Below are positions 33,700 to 43,640 of a DNA stretch of 64,000 nt, piece after piece. Source of the DNA: Astropecten irregularis (lineage: Eukaryota; Echinodermata; Asteroidea; Paxillosida; Astropectinidae); NCBI GenBank assembly GCA_963971285.1, contig OZ020258.1, positions 14,518,390 to 14,582,389 of the forward strand. Direction: 5' to 3'. The notes below the pieces were generated by a model that was not told where the DNA came from, ran no database searches, and saw only the letters and a list, made by a program, of their open reading frames with translations. The translations under genes and the position numbers were made by a program. Each line of letters begins with the position of its first letter. Position 1 is the first letter of the stretch.

Positions 33700-33905
33700 G
33701 CTGATGGAATGGCTGGCCCAAAGCCCCGATCTCAATCCGAGAATTTGTGGAACGAACTAGAGCAGCAACTTCACTGCGAAGTTTGCCCTCGTTCTCCCTT
33801 GATTTGGCATGGTTTGGACCACCAAATCATTGCCAATCTGATGGGGTTGATGGGTCGGCAATGGCAAGCAGTAATCGATGCCAGGGAGCTTTTACACGGT
33901 ACTTA
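33700..33905 (+). pseudogene. Tc1/mariner transposase C-terminal fragment
   Basis: One frame gives MEWLAQSPDLNP (from about 33,706) and, after a one-base shift, a second gives ENLWNELEQQL. Together they form the conserved end of Tc1-like DDE transposases, where the QSPDLNPIENLW block carries the last catalytic acidic residue. The isoleucine-coding bases between the two halves are lost. The frame continues as HQIIANLMGLMGRQWQAVID, resembling the final helix, and stops at 33,904. Nothing of the upstream DDE core was seen, so this is a short relic. It is one of the few plus-strand protein relics in the 33-48 kb region. Confidence 0.75.
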
Positions 33906-34690
33906 AAGTTTAAAACTGCCTTTCCCGATTTCGCCATTTTTCCTGTCAATCCGTGTCTATAGACAATGGGCGCCGCCATCTCCCATTGACTTGATGCACA
34001 GTCGTAATTATGAAGTCAAGTTAATTGACATTATAAACGCAAAAGACACAATTGAATAAAAGCAAATGTCAGTTTTAAACCAAATACACCACTCTAGAGA
34101 CAGGTACACATTTCAAGTATATTCTTCACATTTTTATTGGGTAAAAAGTAAAAAACATGTTTTGTTTATGGGTGCGTAAAGACATTGGCGAGCCAGTGTA
34201 GTTGCTCGCTCCTGCAGTTTATAGAAAGCTGCTGGGATGTGTTTGCCCGTGAGGAAGGGTAGAGCCATTAGGCCACATAAAAAAAATTACTTGTTAAGCG
34301 TCCCCGCCCGACCTCCGATATGAGCCCGACCTGTATTATTATTATTTTTTTTATTTGTCTCAAAAAAAATAAATATTGGGGGAAACAATTATTTCTTGTA
34401 TGTAAAAGCAGTGTGCGCTAATATCTACCGTAATTTTCGGACTAAACATCATGAAGACCACCTGGGGTAGAAGCCGCAGCATGCGAAAAAATGTACAAAT
34501 TTAAGCGGAAGGGACATTTGACAATCAACGTTCCGGAAATTTGTGGCGGACTGAAGGAATATCAGCCGAGCGCATGACTAGAACTACCGTAACCCGACTT
34601 GAGTCAAGTCTACATACTTTTCTAGTCTACTGAAATTTCCAATTGTCAGATATCTAGCTTGAAAGCTTCTATGGTCTTCAGTATCTTCCT
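33906..34690. other. No gene recognised; MITE-like TTTTCGGACT motif
   Basis: AT-rich sequence. A CCGTAATTTTCGGACTAAAC motif near 34,430 resembles the end of small hAT-type MITEs, but no opposite end was found. Nothing else is supported here. Confidence 0.4.
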
Positions 34691-34699
34691 AACATGTTT

Positions 34700-35600
34700 T
34701 CTGACCATGAATACCATGTATCTTTTCTTCCACATGCATGTTGCCATTCTATCCTTAAAATAAAAAATAAAAATAAAATTTTTACAGTTATACCTTTTAC
34801 ATACACTTCACTATTGTTCAATGTAATTTCATATCATTGCAATAATTGTTCTTGTCTTACAAACAGTGCTACTGTGGCATTACTTGCCTTCTCCATGAAA
34901 TCCTCTTTGCTTCCTGGCTTGATGTTAATGTTGTTTGAGGACAAATCCTCATTAACACCATCAATGACTTTCAGATTGATACCACAATCAAATCCGCCTC
35001 TCAACTTCCTCAGAGAAAGTTACTGTCAATGAGGATATTAATGACAGTGAAATCCAGTGATCTCTTCTGTTTGAGTAGAAACAAGCCAACAATGAATGGA
35101 AACATTCTGGTCAGTATTATTTCTATGTTGTTATGTGCCTGCAACAGCCGCACTAGGTAAAATTTAGTGAATTTACCACTTTAAAGTTAAAGGAAAACAG
35201 TCAGACAGTTGTCATGGTTGTTCAATTACCCCATTATAGTAAACTAGGTTTTGAAATAAATCCTCAAGTATTTCTAAACATACTTTACATGACAAACTTG
35301 GAATATCTGGGACAACTGGGCAAGCAGAGGAAGAATATCAGCAAGCATCAAGAGTGTCTCAACAAAATCGAATAATTTCATTAATGTTGCAAGCCAATGT
35401 GCTGTTGCATCATGGCGCTCTTGTGGTTCTCTCTTAAGACTCAAAATTACTGCTGGAAAAGTTTGCTTTTAAGCGCTTGTACAGCAGCATTATGGGAAAG
35501 CCATCTCACGTCTTTGGCCTCTTTGAGCTTGATTTGCGGCAATTGTAGAATGTTCTTGAGTAGGGTGTTCAAAAATAACTATATGTGCTAACACCTAAAA
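34700..35600 (-). pseudogene. hAT-type (ZNF862-like) transposase remnant
   Basis: Minus-strand translation gives LPQIKLKEAKDVRWLSHNAA (near 35,480-35,560), followed in another frame by HWLATLMKLFDFVETLLMLA (near 35,340-35,410) and DILPLLAQLSQIFQ. Further down (34,830-35,030) a frame reads GFDCGINLKVIDGVNEDL and KEDFMEKASNATVALF. The KDVRWLSH block and the following helix series are typical of hAT-family proteins related to ZNF862. Several frameshifts and stops separate the parts, so it is inactive. The N-terminal neighbour expected before the first block, a CVAHRLNLA segment, lies 8 kb away at 43,470-43,600 on the same strand. Confidence 0.65.
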
Positions 35601-36130
35601 TGTGGTGTCATATCAACACTTCAACAGTGTTGTAAAGTGCACGCTCGTCATATGATGCTCACCTGACAATAAGGTACATGTACATGTAGCTACTCAATAG
35701 TACAATGGGCAAGCTTCAAGCCGCAACGTGAGACACGTACACACTGTTTTCTGGTACACACAAGACTGCTGCCTCATCCTAGCAGGGTGAGCCACCTGAC
35801 AACAATGACATGCCTGACTGGTTTATGTAGGCACATTTCCCATGTACATGTACTGTACATGTACACAATGTACATGAATTCCTCATGCTGATATTTGTAC
35901 GGTATTCTGTTTACATGTACAGGTAGTTTTATTAACGTCTTGTATTTTCAATGCCAGTAATTATTACTGGTTCAACTATACTCAGTTACATGTACTTCTT
36001 CTAGTATGTCAGTTTGTCTGGTATGCATTCCCCTTATAATTTAATTTCAAACTTTTCCTACATAATTTCTCTTCTTTTACTTACACACTTGTACAATTAG
36101 TACATGTACGTAATTACCGCAAGTGTTAAT
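35601..36130. other. TACATG-rich stretch without recognised genes
   Basis: Many GTACATGTAC words and AT-rich sequence. I see no coding or RNA signal that can be supported. Confidence 0.4.
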
Positions 36131-36139
36131 GCTGCTGTG

Positions 36140-36400
36140 TTTTGCTTTTGCCCTCCAGATTCATTATCATGACTTTCTCTGTTCACCACAGTCCACCATG
36201 TTGAGTGATGTCCTTTAGCAAAGCTTTACAGGATCTCTGTAGTGCTTCATCTTTCTTTTTCTAAATGTCACTTCGCGTTTCTCCTAGCTGCTTCCATCTT
36301 TGATGTTCCATACATTTCTGGTGTTCTCTATCATGATGTAATGACTTGCCAGCCGCCATTCTTGCCCGATTGAGCAGGTTAATTTTATGGTAACCTTGCC
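36140..36400 (-). pseudogene. C-terminal fragment of an unnamed transposon-type family
   Basis: In one minus-strand frame, with two in-frame stops, the sequence reads LLNRARMAAGKSLHHDRE, KKKDEALQRSCKALLKDIT, QHGGLW, then LEGKSKTQQ. The same order (KARKQAKLSHEQ, LLEDLTHHGGLWKSEEDMN, KDKSKTQQ) is found at the C-terminal end of the larger relic at 45,240-47,790, so this is a second, partial copy of that family. The function of this basic, coiled-coil tail is not known to me. Confidence 0.6.
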
Positions 36401-36474
36401 AGAGCACCCCTTTTGCTTCCTTGTTCCGTCCGTCGTCCGAGCTGGCTTTGGATGCGGACTGGTTGTGGTCCCCA

Positions 36475-36504
36475 ACCCGGGCCAACCCGGGCCAACCCGG
36501 GCCA
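36475..36504. repeat. Three tandem copies of CCCGGGCCAA
   Basis: A short GC-rich decamer repeat just 5' (minus-strand sense) of the family fragment above. It produces no recognisable protein feature. Confidence 0.9.
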
Positions 36505-36979
36505 ATGGAACTGCCAGTATATAAAGGCCTCTCAAGAAGAAGTTTGAAGTCAAGTGTCTCACCTGGAGAGAGTTCTAAAGAGGTATGAAGTAAGACATTA
36601 ATTGGCTTTTGTTTGATGTTCTCTGGGCCAGAAAGGTTTTCGTTGAAAGATAAACTGAAAATACAATATCAACATGACCAAAAAAGAAAATCAAGTTGCT
36701 TTCCAATTACCAATCTACTATTTGTAATTCAACTGAGTATGATATAATTCAAAACAAGGGAAGGTACGCATTGGTCTGTCACATCTTGTGCAACTTGTTT
36801 TTGTCTGCTTCCAACCTCCCTTTTTAGACCTATCATGCCTATCACTACACACAATGCAGTCCGGGTTACTTTTGTCGGGTACATGTACCGTACCAATGAA
36901 GAAGGGCCAGGTTGATGCTCGATTCTATCGGTCTTCACCCGGCACACTTGGCACAGAAAGAACGGAGTCATCACGGTCA

Positions 36980-37198
36980 TCACCATGGCCAGATTTTTGG
37001 ATGCATTATAGGCCGAGTTCCAAGAAAGGCATCCAATAGGTTGAAGTAGGGACACTTGTTCCGTCCACTTCCACTCTGCCTGTTGTTGTCCACTGCTGTT
37101 TTGTACTCCCTTTTCAGGGACTTCAGTTTCTCACGGCACTCACTCACTGTCTGGTTGTAGCCTGATTTGGCTAGAGTGCATGAGATATGGCCAAACAC
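36980..37198 (-). pseudogene. Myb/SANT-like (trihelix type) DNA-binding domain fragment
   Basis: The 72-residue frame reads ISCTLAKSGYNQTVSECREK, LKSLKREYKTAVDNN and SGSGRNKCPYFNLLDAFLG. This order of a GY.x(T/S)..QC..K helix, an LK.EY helix, an SG linker and a CP(Y/F)...LD..LG.RP end matches the second half of Myb/SANT-like domains (Myb_DNA-bind_4 type). Such domains accompany Harbinger and other transposons and also host transcription factors. The first helix with its leading Trp is not visible. The sequence beyond the C-terminal side loses its frame. I read it as a transposon accessory fragment, with a host-gene exon as the alternative. Confidence 0.55.
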
Positions 37199-37706
37199 TT
37201 TATTGTTCCGTGTAGTGCCATCAAGTTGCTCCTGAATATTGTCCTCAGACCTTGTAAGAAGCTATATCTTGACGTCTCTCCATGTCTTTGCTCTCTTTTT
37301 CTTGTTTTGCTGGGATTGTATTTTATATACATGTACACTCAACCCTTGGATTCTTGCAAGTTTTTGTTGCGTTCTGGTAACTCCAGAAAGATTTCAGTGT
37401 CGGTCTTCTGGTGTAGTACATGTATGATGTACAATGTACTGTTCTTTGGCGATGTGCATGACACAATGTCTGTCAAATGGTCTAACAGTACATGTATAGT
37501 CCAAGGCATAACAAGTCCAAAGTTCAATGTCCAAGGAGATGTTCACAGGTTTAAGCAAATTGACAAGCAAGATCCGGTGCGTTCGAGCATAGCTTTCATA
37601 AATGTAGCAACCGAACATGCTAATATTATGGCCCAAAGTGTGTCTGCATTGTAATGGTTCGGCGATCGTCGGAGTTCAAATCTAGGAGCTCTCCTTAGTT
37701 AAGATA

Positions 37707-38189
37707 TTATCCTGGAGGGTGAAGACCAGACTTCTGGCATAAAGGTGGATGTGTAGTGACTCTTCCGATGTAGCAGAGGACATCCTCTGCAGTAAGTCCT
37801 CTGACTGCTAACCGTAACCAAACAAATTCTTCTACCGTAAGCGAAGAATCTTTGCTATAAACGATTAGACATCGGTGCTTAGGGGAAGGCAGATCACATA
37901 GTTGCTTAACAGGTATCTGTGTAAGGATTGCACATGGGATTGCTGCCTGCAACTGGGTTGCAATCGGCCGTGATGCTGTTGGATGATGCTTGTATGCGTA
38001 ATGTCTCAGGAACTCTGATATTTGTGTATCTGGCAATCTTGCTGAATAGCTTGAGGGGAAAGAACTGCTTGAAGTACACCAATGGCTCATCATCATCAGG
38101 GCGTTGAAATGTCGGCCCATGGGGTTTCTTACCCCGGAATCGGTGAACATGAATTTTCTTTCTGGATCTGGTCCATCCATGCCGATCAC
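37707..38189 (-). CDS. Unrecognised 160-residue reading frame, probable transposon relic
   Basis: One open frame of 160 codons in the same orientation as the neighbouring relics. I do not recognise it. The most protein-like part is its second half, with DTQISEFLRHYAYKHHPTA and SLTVEEFVWLRLAVRGLTA followed by EDVLCYIGR, which looks like amphipathic helices. There are no catalytic motifs, signal peptide or membrane segments. No upstream exon or polyA signal was identified. It may be a coding piece of one of the surrounding transposons or chance; if real it is only part of a longer protein. Confidence 0.3.
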   Translation of the reverse strand: MIGMDGPDPERKFMFTDSGVRNPMGRHFNALMMMSHWCTSSSSFPSSYSARLPDTQISEFLRHYAYKHHPTASRPIATQLQAAIPCAILTQIPVKQLCDLPSPKHRCLIVYSKDSSLTVEEFVWLRLAVRGLTAEDVLCYIGRVTTHPPLCQKSGLHPPG

Positions 38190-38504
38190 GGGGGTAGTCA
38201 GGGGGTAATCATAATAATAGATTATGAATCCTTAATAATGAATTGTGAATCCAAATTATTAGATTATGAATCCATTAAAGTAGATTTAAAAAAAAGAGTT
38301 GGCCCCTAATGGGCTTTCTTAAAATTCACACTTACTTGAGGAAATTGATAAGTGTATTTGTAGTTAAGGTTATTGGTTGTTGCAAATATATAGCCCATAA
38401 ACCGTGACAAATAAAATGGTGAAAACACAGCGCAAATTATATCATGTATGATTTGTAGAACCTTTATTCGCTTTATTTGCAGGGATTCCAATCAGCTACT
38501 CATC

Positions 38505-38680
38505 ATTGACATGCTCAGTGGTTAAGATGTCTGCACTAAATGCAGGAGGTAGCGAGTTCAAATCTCACATGACTCAATGTGGATTTCCACAGCTGTGAGC
38601 TTCACCATCACTCAGCTCGATGGCCGGCATTGCTAAATTCTAGGGAAAAAATAAAGTAATGAAGTCATAAATTAGCATTC
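38505..38680 (+). mobile_element. tRNA-derived SINE
   Basis: An A-box-like TGCTCAGTGGTTAAGATGTC and a B-box GAGTTCAAATC (about 38,551-38,561) are spaced as in tRNA-derived SINEs, followed by a unique body (TTTCCACAGCTGTGAGCTTC) and a short A-rich end. The head does not fold into a clean tRNA. Confidence 0.6.
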
Positions 38681-39735
38681 TAGTGACATGACAATTTATT
38701 GTCATTCACTGTTTAGGGAGAAAACCAATGTGAATAGACTGAAACCACCGACAATACAGTGATATCGCACATCAGGTTTGGGAAACACACATCTTGCAGC
38801 TTTATTAGCCACCTGCCTCCGACATTTCTTTCACCTGCACAAAGTCTTGAACTCACGGTGACACCTGGTCAAAATGCCAAGATTTGAGTAGGCTCTGCTC
38901 TTTAGTGTATACTGGTTTAGAAGGCTATGGAAGGCCTCAAGGGCAGATGTCTGGGAAGATGTTGACATCAAATATGTTCACAATAATTTGTACAATTAGT
39001 ACAAACCTTTTTAACATGCTCGTATTCATATACAATTGTGAAATTAACTTCTGAACCTACCTTTAGCAACATACCAAACATCAAACATACATGTATGAGT
39101 GATGTCCTCTTCATATTCTCTCAGGTATTTGGCCAGCTGTTGATGAGGGTCCGTAACAAACTTATCTATGAGAAGTTTGTCACTCCTGAGGGATGCCAAC
39201 ATCTTCTTCGCCCCCTCAAACTCTTGCTACATTTGACGTACGCTGCGACTTCGAGTTCACCCGACCGCCATTCAGCCATTTTGTATGTAAAAAAAAAACA
39301 TCTAAAGAAATGCAAAGACCAAGACAAGTCTATTATTTCCGACCTCAGCGAACATGCATGCATCATGCACAGCACACCGTGTGGTTGCTTTGTAGTCACT
39401 GTACCGGTGATCGTGCGATCATGGAGGTAGATTGAGATGTGTGTGCCATTGAGTGAGCTCTGTTGCCCGTATGTGCTGTGTTTTTTTTACGCTACAGTAC
39501 GGCGGTGTTTCGGCGCTGTACGACCGAAAAGGTGGCCTTTTCTTTCGCTTTTATCTGTCTATATCTGGGTGCCTTTTGCAGTAATTACAAAGTTCTATGA
39601 TTTTCAGCATGATGTATGATAAAATATGTTGCAGACGGTTTTGCAGTTTTTCGTAAAATGCCGACCGAAAAAAAAAACGACTGAAAAATAAAACCGAGTA
39701 TAACCGAAAAACCGGTAAACCGCCCAAGCCTACAT
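38681..39735. other. No recognised gene
   Basis: Mixed-composition sequence with several short frames on both strands, none with a recognisable domain. A poly-A run near 39,288 and a poly-T run near 39,481 are the only simple features. Confidence 0.4.
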
Positions 39736-39739
39736 ACAT

Positions 39740-39785
39740 TTTCGGTGGTCCCTGGTTCGAATCCCACTCCAATCAATGTTTCACT
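39740..39785 (+). mobile_element. SINE fragment with tRNA B box
   Basis: CTGGTTCGAATCCCACTCC, followed by AATCAATGTTTCACTATTC, resembles the B-box end of the tRNA-like repeat at 54,832-54,903. The A box is missing, so it is a fragment. Confidence 0.45.
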
Positions 39786-39787
39786 AT

Positions 39788-40409
39788 TCAATGACTTGAA
39801 TTAAATTTTAGAATACAAATTAGAAACCTGAATATTCCTGGATCCATCAAATAGGAAACTCTTCCAGAATATCTTCGTCCTCTTTGTTTATTAAGTGCTT
39901 GTTTTTCTGAGACAACTTTGTGCAGGACGTCCATGGACGAACATGCTGTGAGGTTTGCTGCTGTTTTTTCTTCTTTCATTCCAGCAATGGTTTTGTAGAA
40001 CCAGTTGGAGACTCCATCTTTGGCCTAGGCTTCGGCGACTACCCGTAGCCTCTCTCCTTTCAGTGGACGCCTTTCTCCAGTTTTCTCTTCATGATTTACA
40101 TGTACATGTACATCCCCCTTCCTACGTACATGAATGTTGACGACCTGTTGACTTTGACCAGGCTCTTTCTTTATTTGGAAGACATACTGACAGCAATTTG
40201 TAAATGTACACACGACAACAACTCTGACATACGGGACTTTTTTCCATGGACTTTCGCTCTATTATATTTAAAAACCAATACTCGTGCTCCGTTACACTGC
40301 TTGAACTTGTTGTAGACGATATATGTCCATCCGTTTCTAAGTCGCTTTTTACTCTCACACTTGGTTTGATTTGTTCCCACTCATCCATTGACAAGGATAA
40401 GGAAAACAT
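39788..40409 (-). CDS. Possible coding remnant, unrecognised
   Basis: Two minus-strand frames (40,122-40,409 and 39,788-39,979) have protein-like composition: SLSMDEWEQIKPSVRVKSDL, a CQSCCRVYIYK stretch with two close cysteines, and NLTACSSMDVLHKVVSEKQA. The family is not recognised. Position and strand place it downstream of the PHD-like and RecQ-like pieces, so it may belong to the same transposon gene. Confidence is low. Confidence 0.25.
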
Positions 40410-40913
40410 CCGGGGTCATTCAAAGTTACATGTACAACCATGGCGGGATGTTTCAACATCTGAAAAAATTTAATCTTTTTGCTCTGACGCAGAACATGTG
40501 CCAATGGGTGTGGCATTCTCAGGGGAATTCAGTGTCAGTGTTTCTTGGTTTGAAGGTGCGACAACAGGTGACACATCGGACAGATTCCAAAAGCTTGTGC
40601 GAAGAGTTAAAATTTGTACTAATTTGAAAATGTACTGTCATTTGCCTCTGGCGCAGCACAAGTGTTGGACTCGATGACTTCTTGAAGGGAATCTACATGT
40701 ACACCAACGTCACGGGTTCCTTGATCTGAGGATTAAATGCGTGACACATCGGACAGCTCATCCCATTAAAGCATCAGTCACATTGTGTGTGGTGGAGCAA
40801 TTATCATGTTTACTGCCAGGAACACTTGTACTGTCATCCTTAAAGCTAATACCAGTTGAGACATCTCCAGGGGTACTGTCACATTTCTTGGAAACATTCT
40901 CGTCTTTACCAGT

Positions 40914-41015
40914 ACAGAAGGGGCAAAGGAATTCCCCGTTTTCTTTGCCTGGGATTTCTTCAAAGCCCATACAATCAAAGTGGGATCATTTCTCGCAGAT
41001 ATTGCAGAGTACATG
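40914..41015 (-). pseudogene. PHD-like zinc finger remnant
   Basis: The minus strand reads CNICEK, stop, SHFDCMGFEEIP, then NGEFLCPFC in one frame. Cysteine pairs around an H..C pair with a final CPFC are the C-terminal half of a PHD finger. The stop is TGA where PHD fingers have the conserved Trp (TGG), a one-base change. PHD fingers bind histone tails and occur in several large transposon proteins as well as host chromatin proteins. It lies between the RecQ-like relic (5' on this strand) and the unrecognised frames at 39.8-40.4 kb. Confidence 0.55.
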
Positions 41016-42140
41016 GTCTTGCATCATTTGGGACGTAGCAGATGCAATGTACACTCTCTTGTTGTACACTGTGCATCACACCTTCTGTTGTCAAAAAACC
41101 CTGTTGATTCCCGATTCCCGAGGACTTTTGTTCTTCAATAATTCCCTTCTGGTTTTTTTTGCCATTGATCGTTCAGCCATTTTCTGTTTTTCAAGTTATT
41201 CTTCATACCCAACAACTTCCCGATGTTCCGCCATTTCTCTGCAACCAATCCCATTCTGGCCACGATGATAAATCATCAACAAGGGCTTCATGACGAAGTT
41301 GTAACGCCCCATTCTTTCTTACATTAGATATGTTAGAGAGGTGCTCGTCAGGGTTCCTTCTTAAAGGCTTCTACAGCTGTCAAATTTCATAATGGTCGAA
41401 GAAACTGTATCAACATTGTATGGCATGTATCATACAGGTACAAGTAATAAACAGAGGAAGGGAACTTCTTTGATGGTGTAAGTAATACTTGTTGTGATGC
41501 AGAAGCCTGGTAGACTAGAGAGCCTGGTAACAGCACCTGTAGGTAATACAAACAAAATGCAGAAACCATTTTTACAAGGTGTTTTTCTCAGTGTTTAGAC
41601 TTGCCAAAGACTAATATTATAAATGTATTGAAAATGTGTAGTTTATTTTATTAAAAAAAGAGATTTTGGTAAATTATACCCTGGTATCTTTTAGTCATAA
41701 TCGTTTATACATACACTGTACATGTAACTCTATTGATCCGAACTAAAACCATCTGTTAAAATGGTCGCATAACTCAAATTATATTTTTAGGAAATATGCA
41801 TGCATTATATGCTGCAATTGTGAAGACACTAAAACTTTATTACATGTACACAGTTCCGAAATGTTTTGAGCAATTCTTTGTTGACCAAACTGGTATTTTG
41901 TACAGAAAATGGGAAAAAGAAAAACTGAAATTAATGCAGCTCATTCACAATTTTGCCAACTGTGCCTTTTTTGCCAACTTTTTTGCCAACTTTTTTGCCA
42001 ACTGTCCCACAAGTATTGTCTAGTTCCATGTACACATGCTGTGGAGAACCAATGCTCTCTGTCATCTGTTTGCGATACTGAAGTAGTTCTTCGTTAACCC
42101 TATATCTCACCAGAATCTGATGGTTACTCCACGCCCCTTT
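41016..42140. other. Spacer in the transposon graveyard
   Basis: Basic, low-complexity minus-strand frames near 41,030-41,270 may belong to the PHD-containing protein, but carry no motif. A TTTTTTGCCAAC tandem occurs at about 41,950-42,006. Nothing else is supported. Confidence 0.35.
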
Positions 42141-42149
42141 GATCCAGTA

Positions 42150-42800
42150 AACAGTCCTGTTTGTAGGTTCTTCTCTACATACATGGAGCTCAAAACTGGA
42201 CATACATGTAGTTTGCATTTAAGCAAATTTGTGGCACAGTTGTTACATCAGTAGTATTTACTGTCACATGCAGTAAGCTGCTGCTGTACTGGGAATATGG
42301 CATCTCCCCAACATGATTCTGTGTTCAGAAATTCCTTCATCTCGTCTTTGATAGGCTTGTTACCTGAACGTGCATACTTAATCACAATCGAGTAACTCTA
42401 CACACCATCCTGACCTGCCATTCCACTCAATTGTACATATACGATAGTCATCAATGTCAGTAGGTGCTCTCAACTTGATGACATTGTGGAGCCCTATGAT
42501 GTCAACACCCAACCCTAATGCAATTGTTGCAAAGAGTACATGTACTCTAACAGATCCATTGGGGTCAGCAAGCTCTTCAGGAGGTACTCCTGTATTTCCA
42601 GGTCTGTGTTTGTGTTTGTGTGGTACATGTACATTTTGAAGTGTATTCCTAGTACAACAGCATGTTAGATCTGAAGAGTAAGAACAGTTCACCACACTTG
42701 CCATATCAGGAACATTGTATTTACTTCTTTTCTTTCTGTACAAAGTGTAGGTCAAATATCCTTTTTGCTGGAAATGTTTATGCAAGCTGTACCACATCTG
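42150..42800 (-). pseudogene. RecQ-like DNA helicase remnant
   Basis: The minus-strand frame at 42,378-42,797 contains VLFATIALGLGVDIIGLHNV followed by APTDIDDY, matching helicase motifs V and the approach to motif VI of RecQ-family enzymes (ATIAFGMGVD, then DIDDY and a GRAGRDG turn). Just after the frame break comes GQDGV in place of the arginine finger, then KYARSGNKPIKDEMKEFLN and a CDSKYY.C.NCATN cysteine cluster, resembling the zinc-binding region. Walker A and DEAH segments were not found, so only the C-terminal half survives. RecQ-like paralogues with transposon-like copy number are known in invertebrates. It is inactive. Confidence 0.65.
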
Positions 42801-42802
42801 AA

Positions 42803-42860
42803 CCTACATGTACATGTACATGTACATGTACCTTTAAATGTGAAGGGGGGGGGGGGCGTA
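42803..42860. repeat. TACATG tandem and poly-G run
   Basis: About five TACATG units (42,803-42,833) are followed by TTTAAATGTGAA and a run of G. The same hexamer is scattered through the window. Confidence 0.9.
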
Positions 42861-43009
42861 CCAAGGACAACCCTAGCAACAAAATACACCATGTTGTCCA
42901 GGAATGCTGCTGAGTCTTAAGAATTCTACAAGCTCCCTTGACTTGGCCGAGCCTGTTGTTACTTGGTTTTGCAAAGACGGCCAGACTGGAAGAGTTTTCT
43001 CTCAAATGT

Positions 43010-43170
43010 CTGCACTTGGTTGCCTATGCTACCTACATCAAGGAAGCCAGTTATCTATTCGGTCCATCTGTTATACACCAATTCCTGATTTTACTTTTAT
43101 TTCATCAAAGGCGATGGTGAGTTCAGGGAGATTTGCCAAATCTATATCCTCAATGATTCGGCGAACCTAA
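43010..43170 (-). pseudogene. Transposase RNase-H-fold fragment (P-like/THAP9-like)
   Basis: The minus strand gives RIIEDIDLANLPELTIAFDE followed by IKVKSGI, then in a shifted frame a VYNRWTE, stop, ITGFLDVGSIGNQVQTFE stretch. A hydrophobic strand ending in (F/L)DE(I/M) followed by a YD..TG.I.GFVDLG turn is the first catalytic strand of P-element/THAP9-like transposases, with the Asp of FDE as the candidate catalytic residue. A frameshift and a stop separate the two parts. The remaining catalytic positions are missing. A different DDE superfamily with a similar first strand cannot be excluded. Confidence 0.5.
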
Positions 43171-43469
43171 TCACTGTTACATGTAAATCCAATGGATGGA
43201 TTGCTAAAGTGGGTGTATGGATGCATCTGGTTTAAAAGCACACATCCTTTGAAAGTTGAAAAGAAAAACATATTGAAATTGCTATTCTTGAAATGGAGGT
43301 GCTTACATTTCAATGCAAAATAATTCAAAAGGTGGATAATTCCTGGCATTTTAGTTCTGGAAGTTGAAGAAGTTACCGGATTACTTTGAGGGACTGGATC
43401 CTCTTTGGACTGTTGTTGTTAATTGTTGCAAGGTTGTTTAGGGTGGATCCAGTCAAATCTAGATAGGAA

Positions 43470-43600
43470 ACCGTGTTTGGCTGAATCTGAGATGGCAAGA
43501 TTCAATCTGTGTGCCACACAGTGCATTGGGATAAGATTTGGCACGTACGTTTTCATTCGGGTGACAACACTGAGCTTCAAATCCCCCCCCCCCCATTGTG
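43470..43600 (-). pseudogene. hAT-type (ZNF862-like) transposase fragment
   Basis: The minus strand reads VVTRMKTYVPNLIPMHCVAH followed by RLNLAISDSAKHG. The HC.AHRLNLA block is highly characteristic of hAT-family and ZNF862-like proteins, where it lies shortly before the KDVRWLSH block. That block is found at about 35,520 on the same strand, suggesting one hAT gene split by 8 kb of later insertions. The frame ends after about 40 codons. Confidence 0.65.
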
Positions 43601-43640
43601 GGAGGATTTAAAGGCATCATTGATCATGTTGTTTGTTAAA

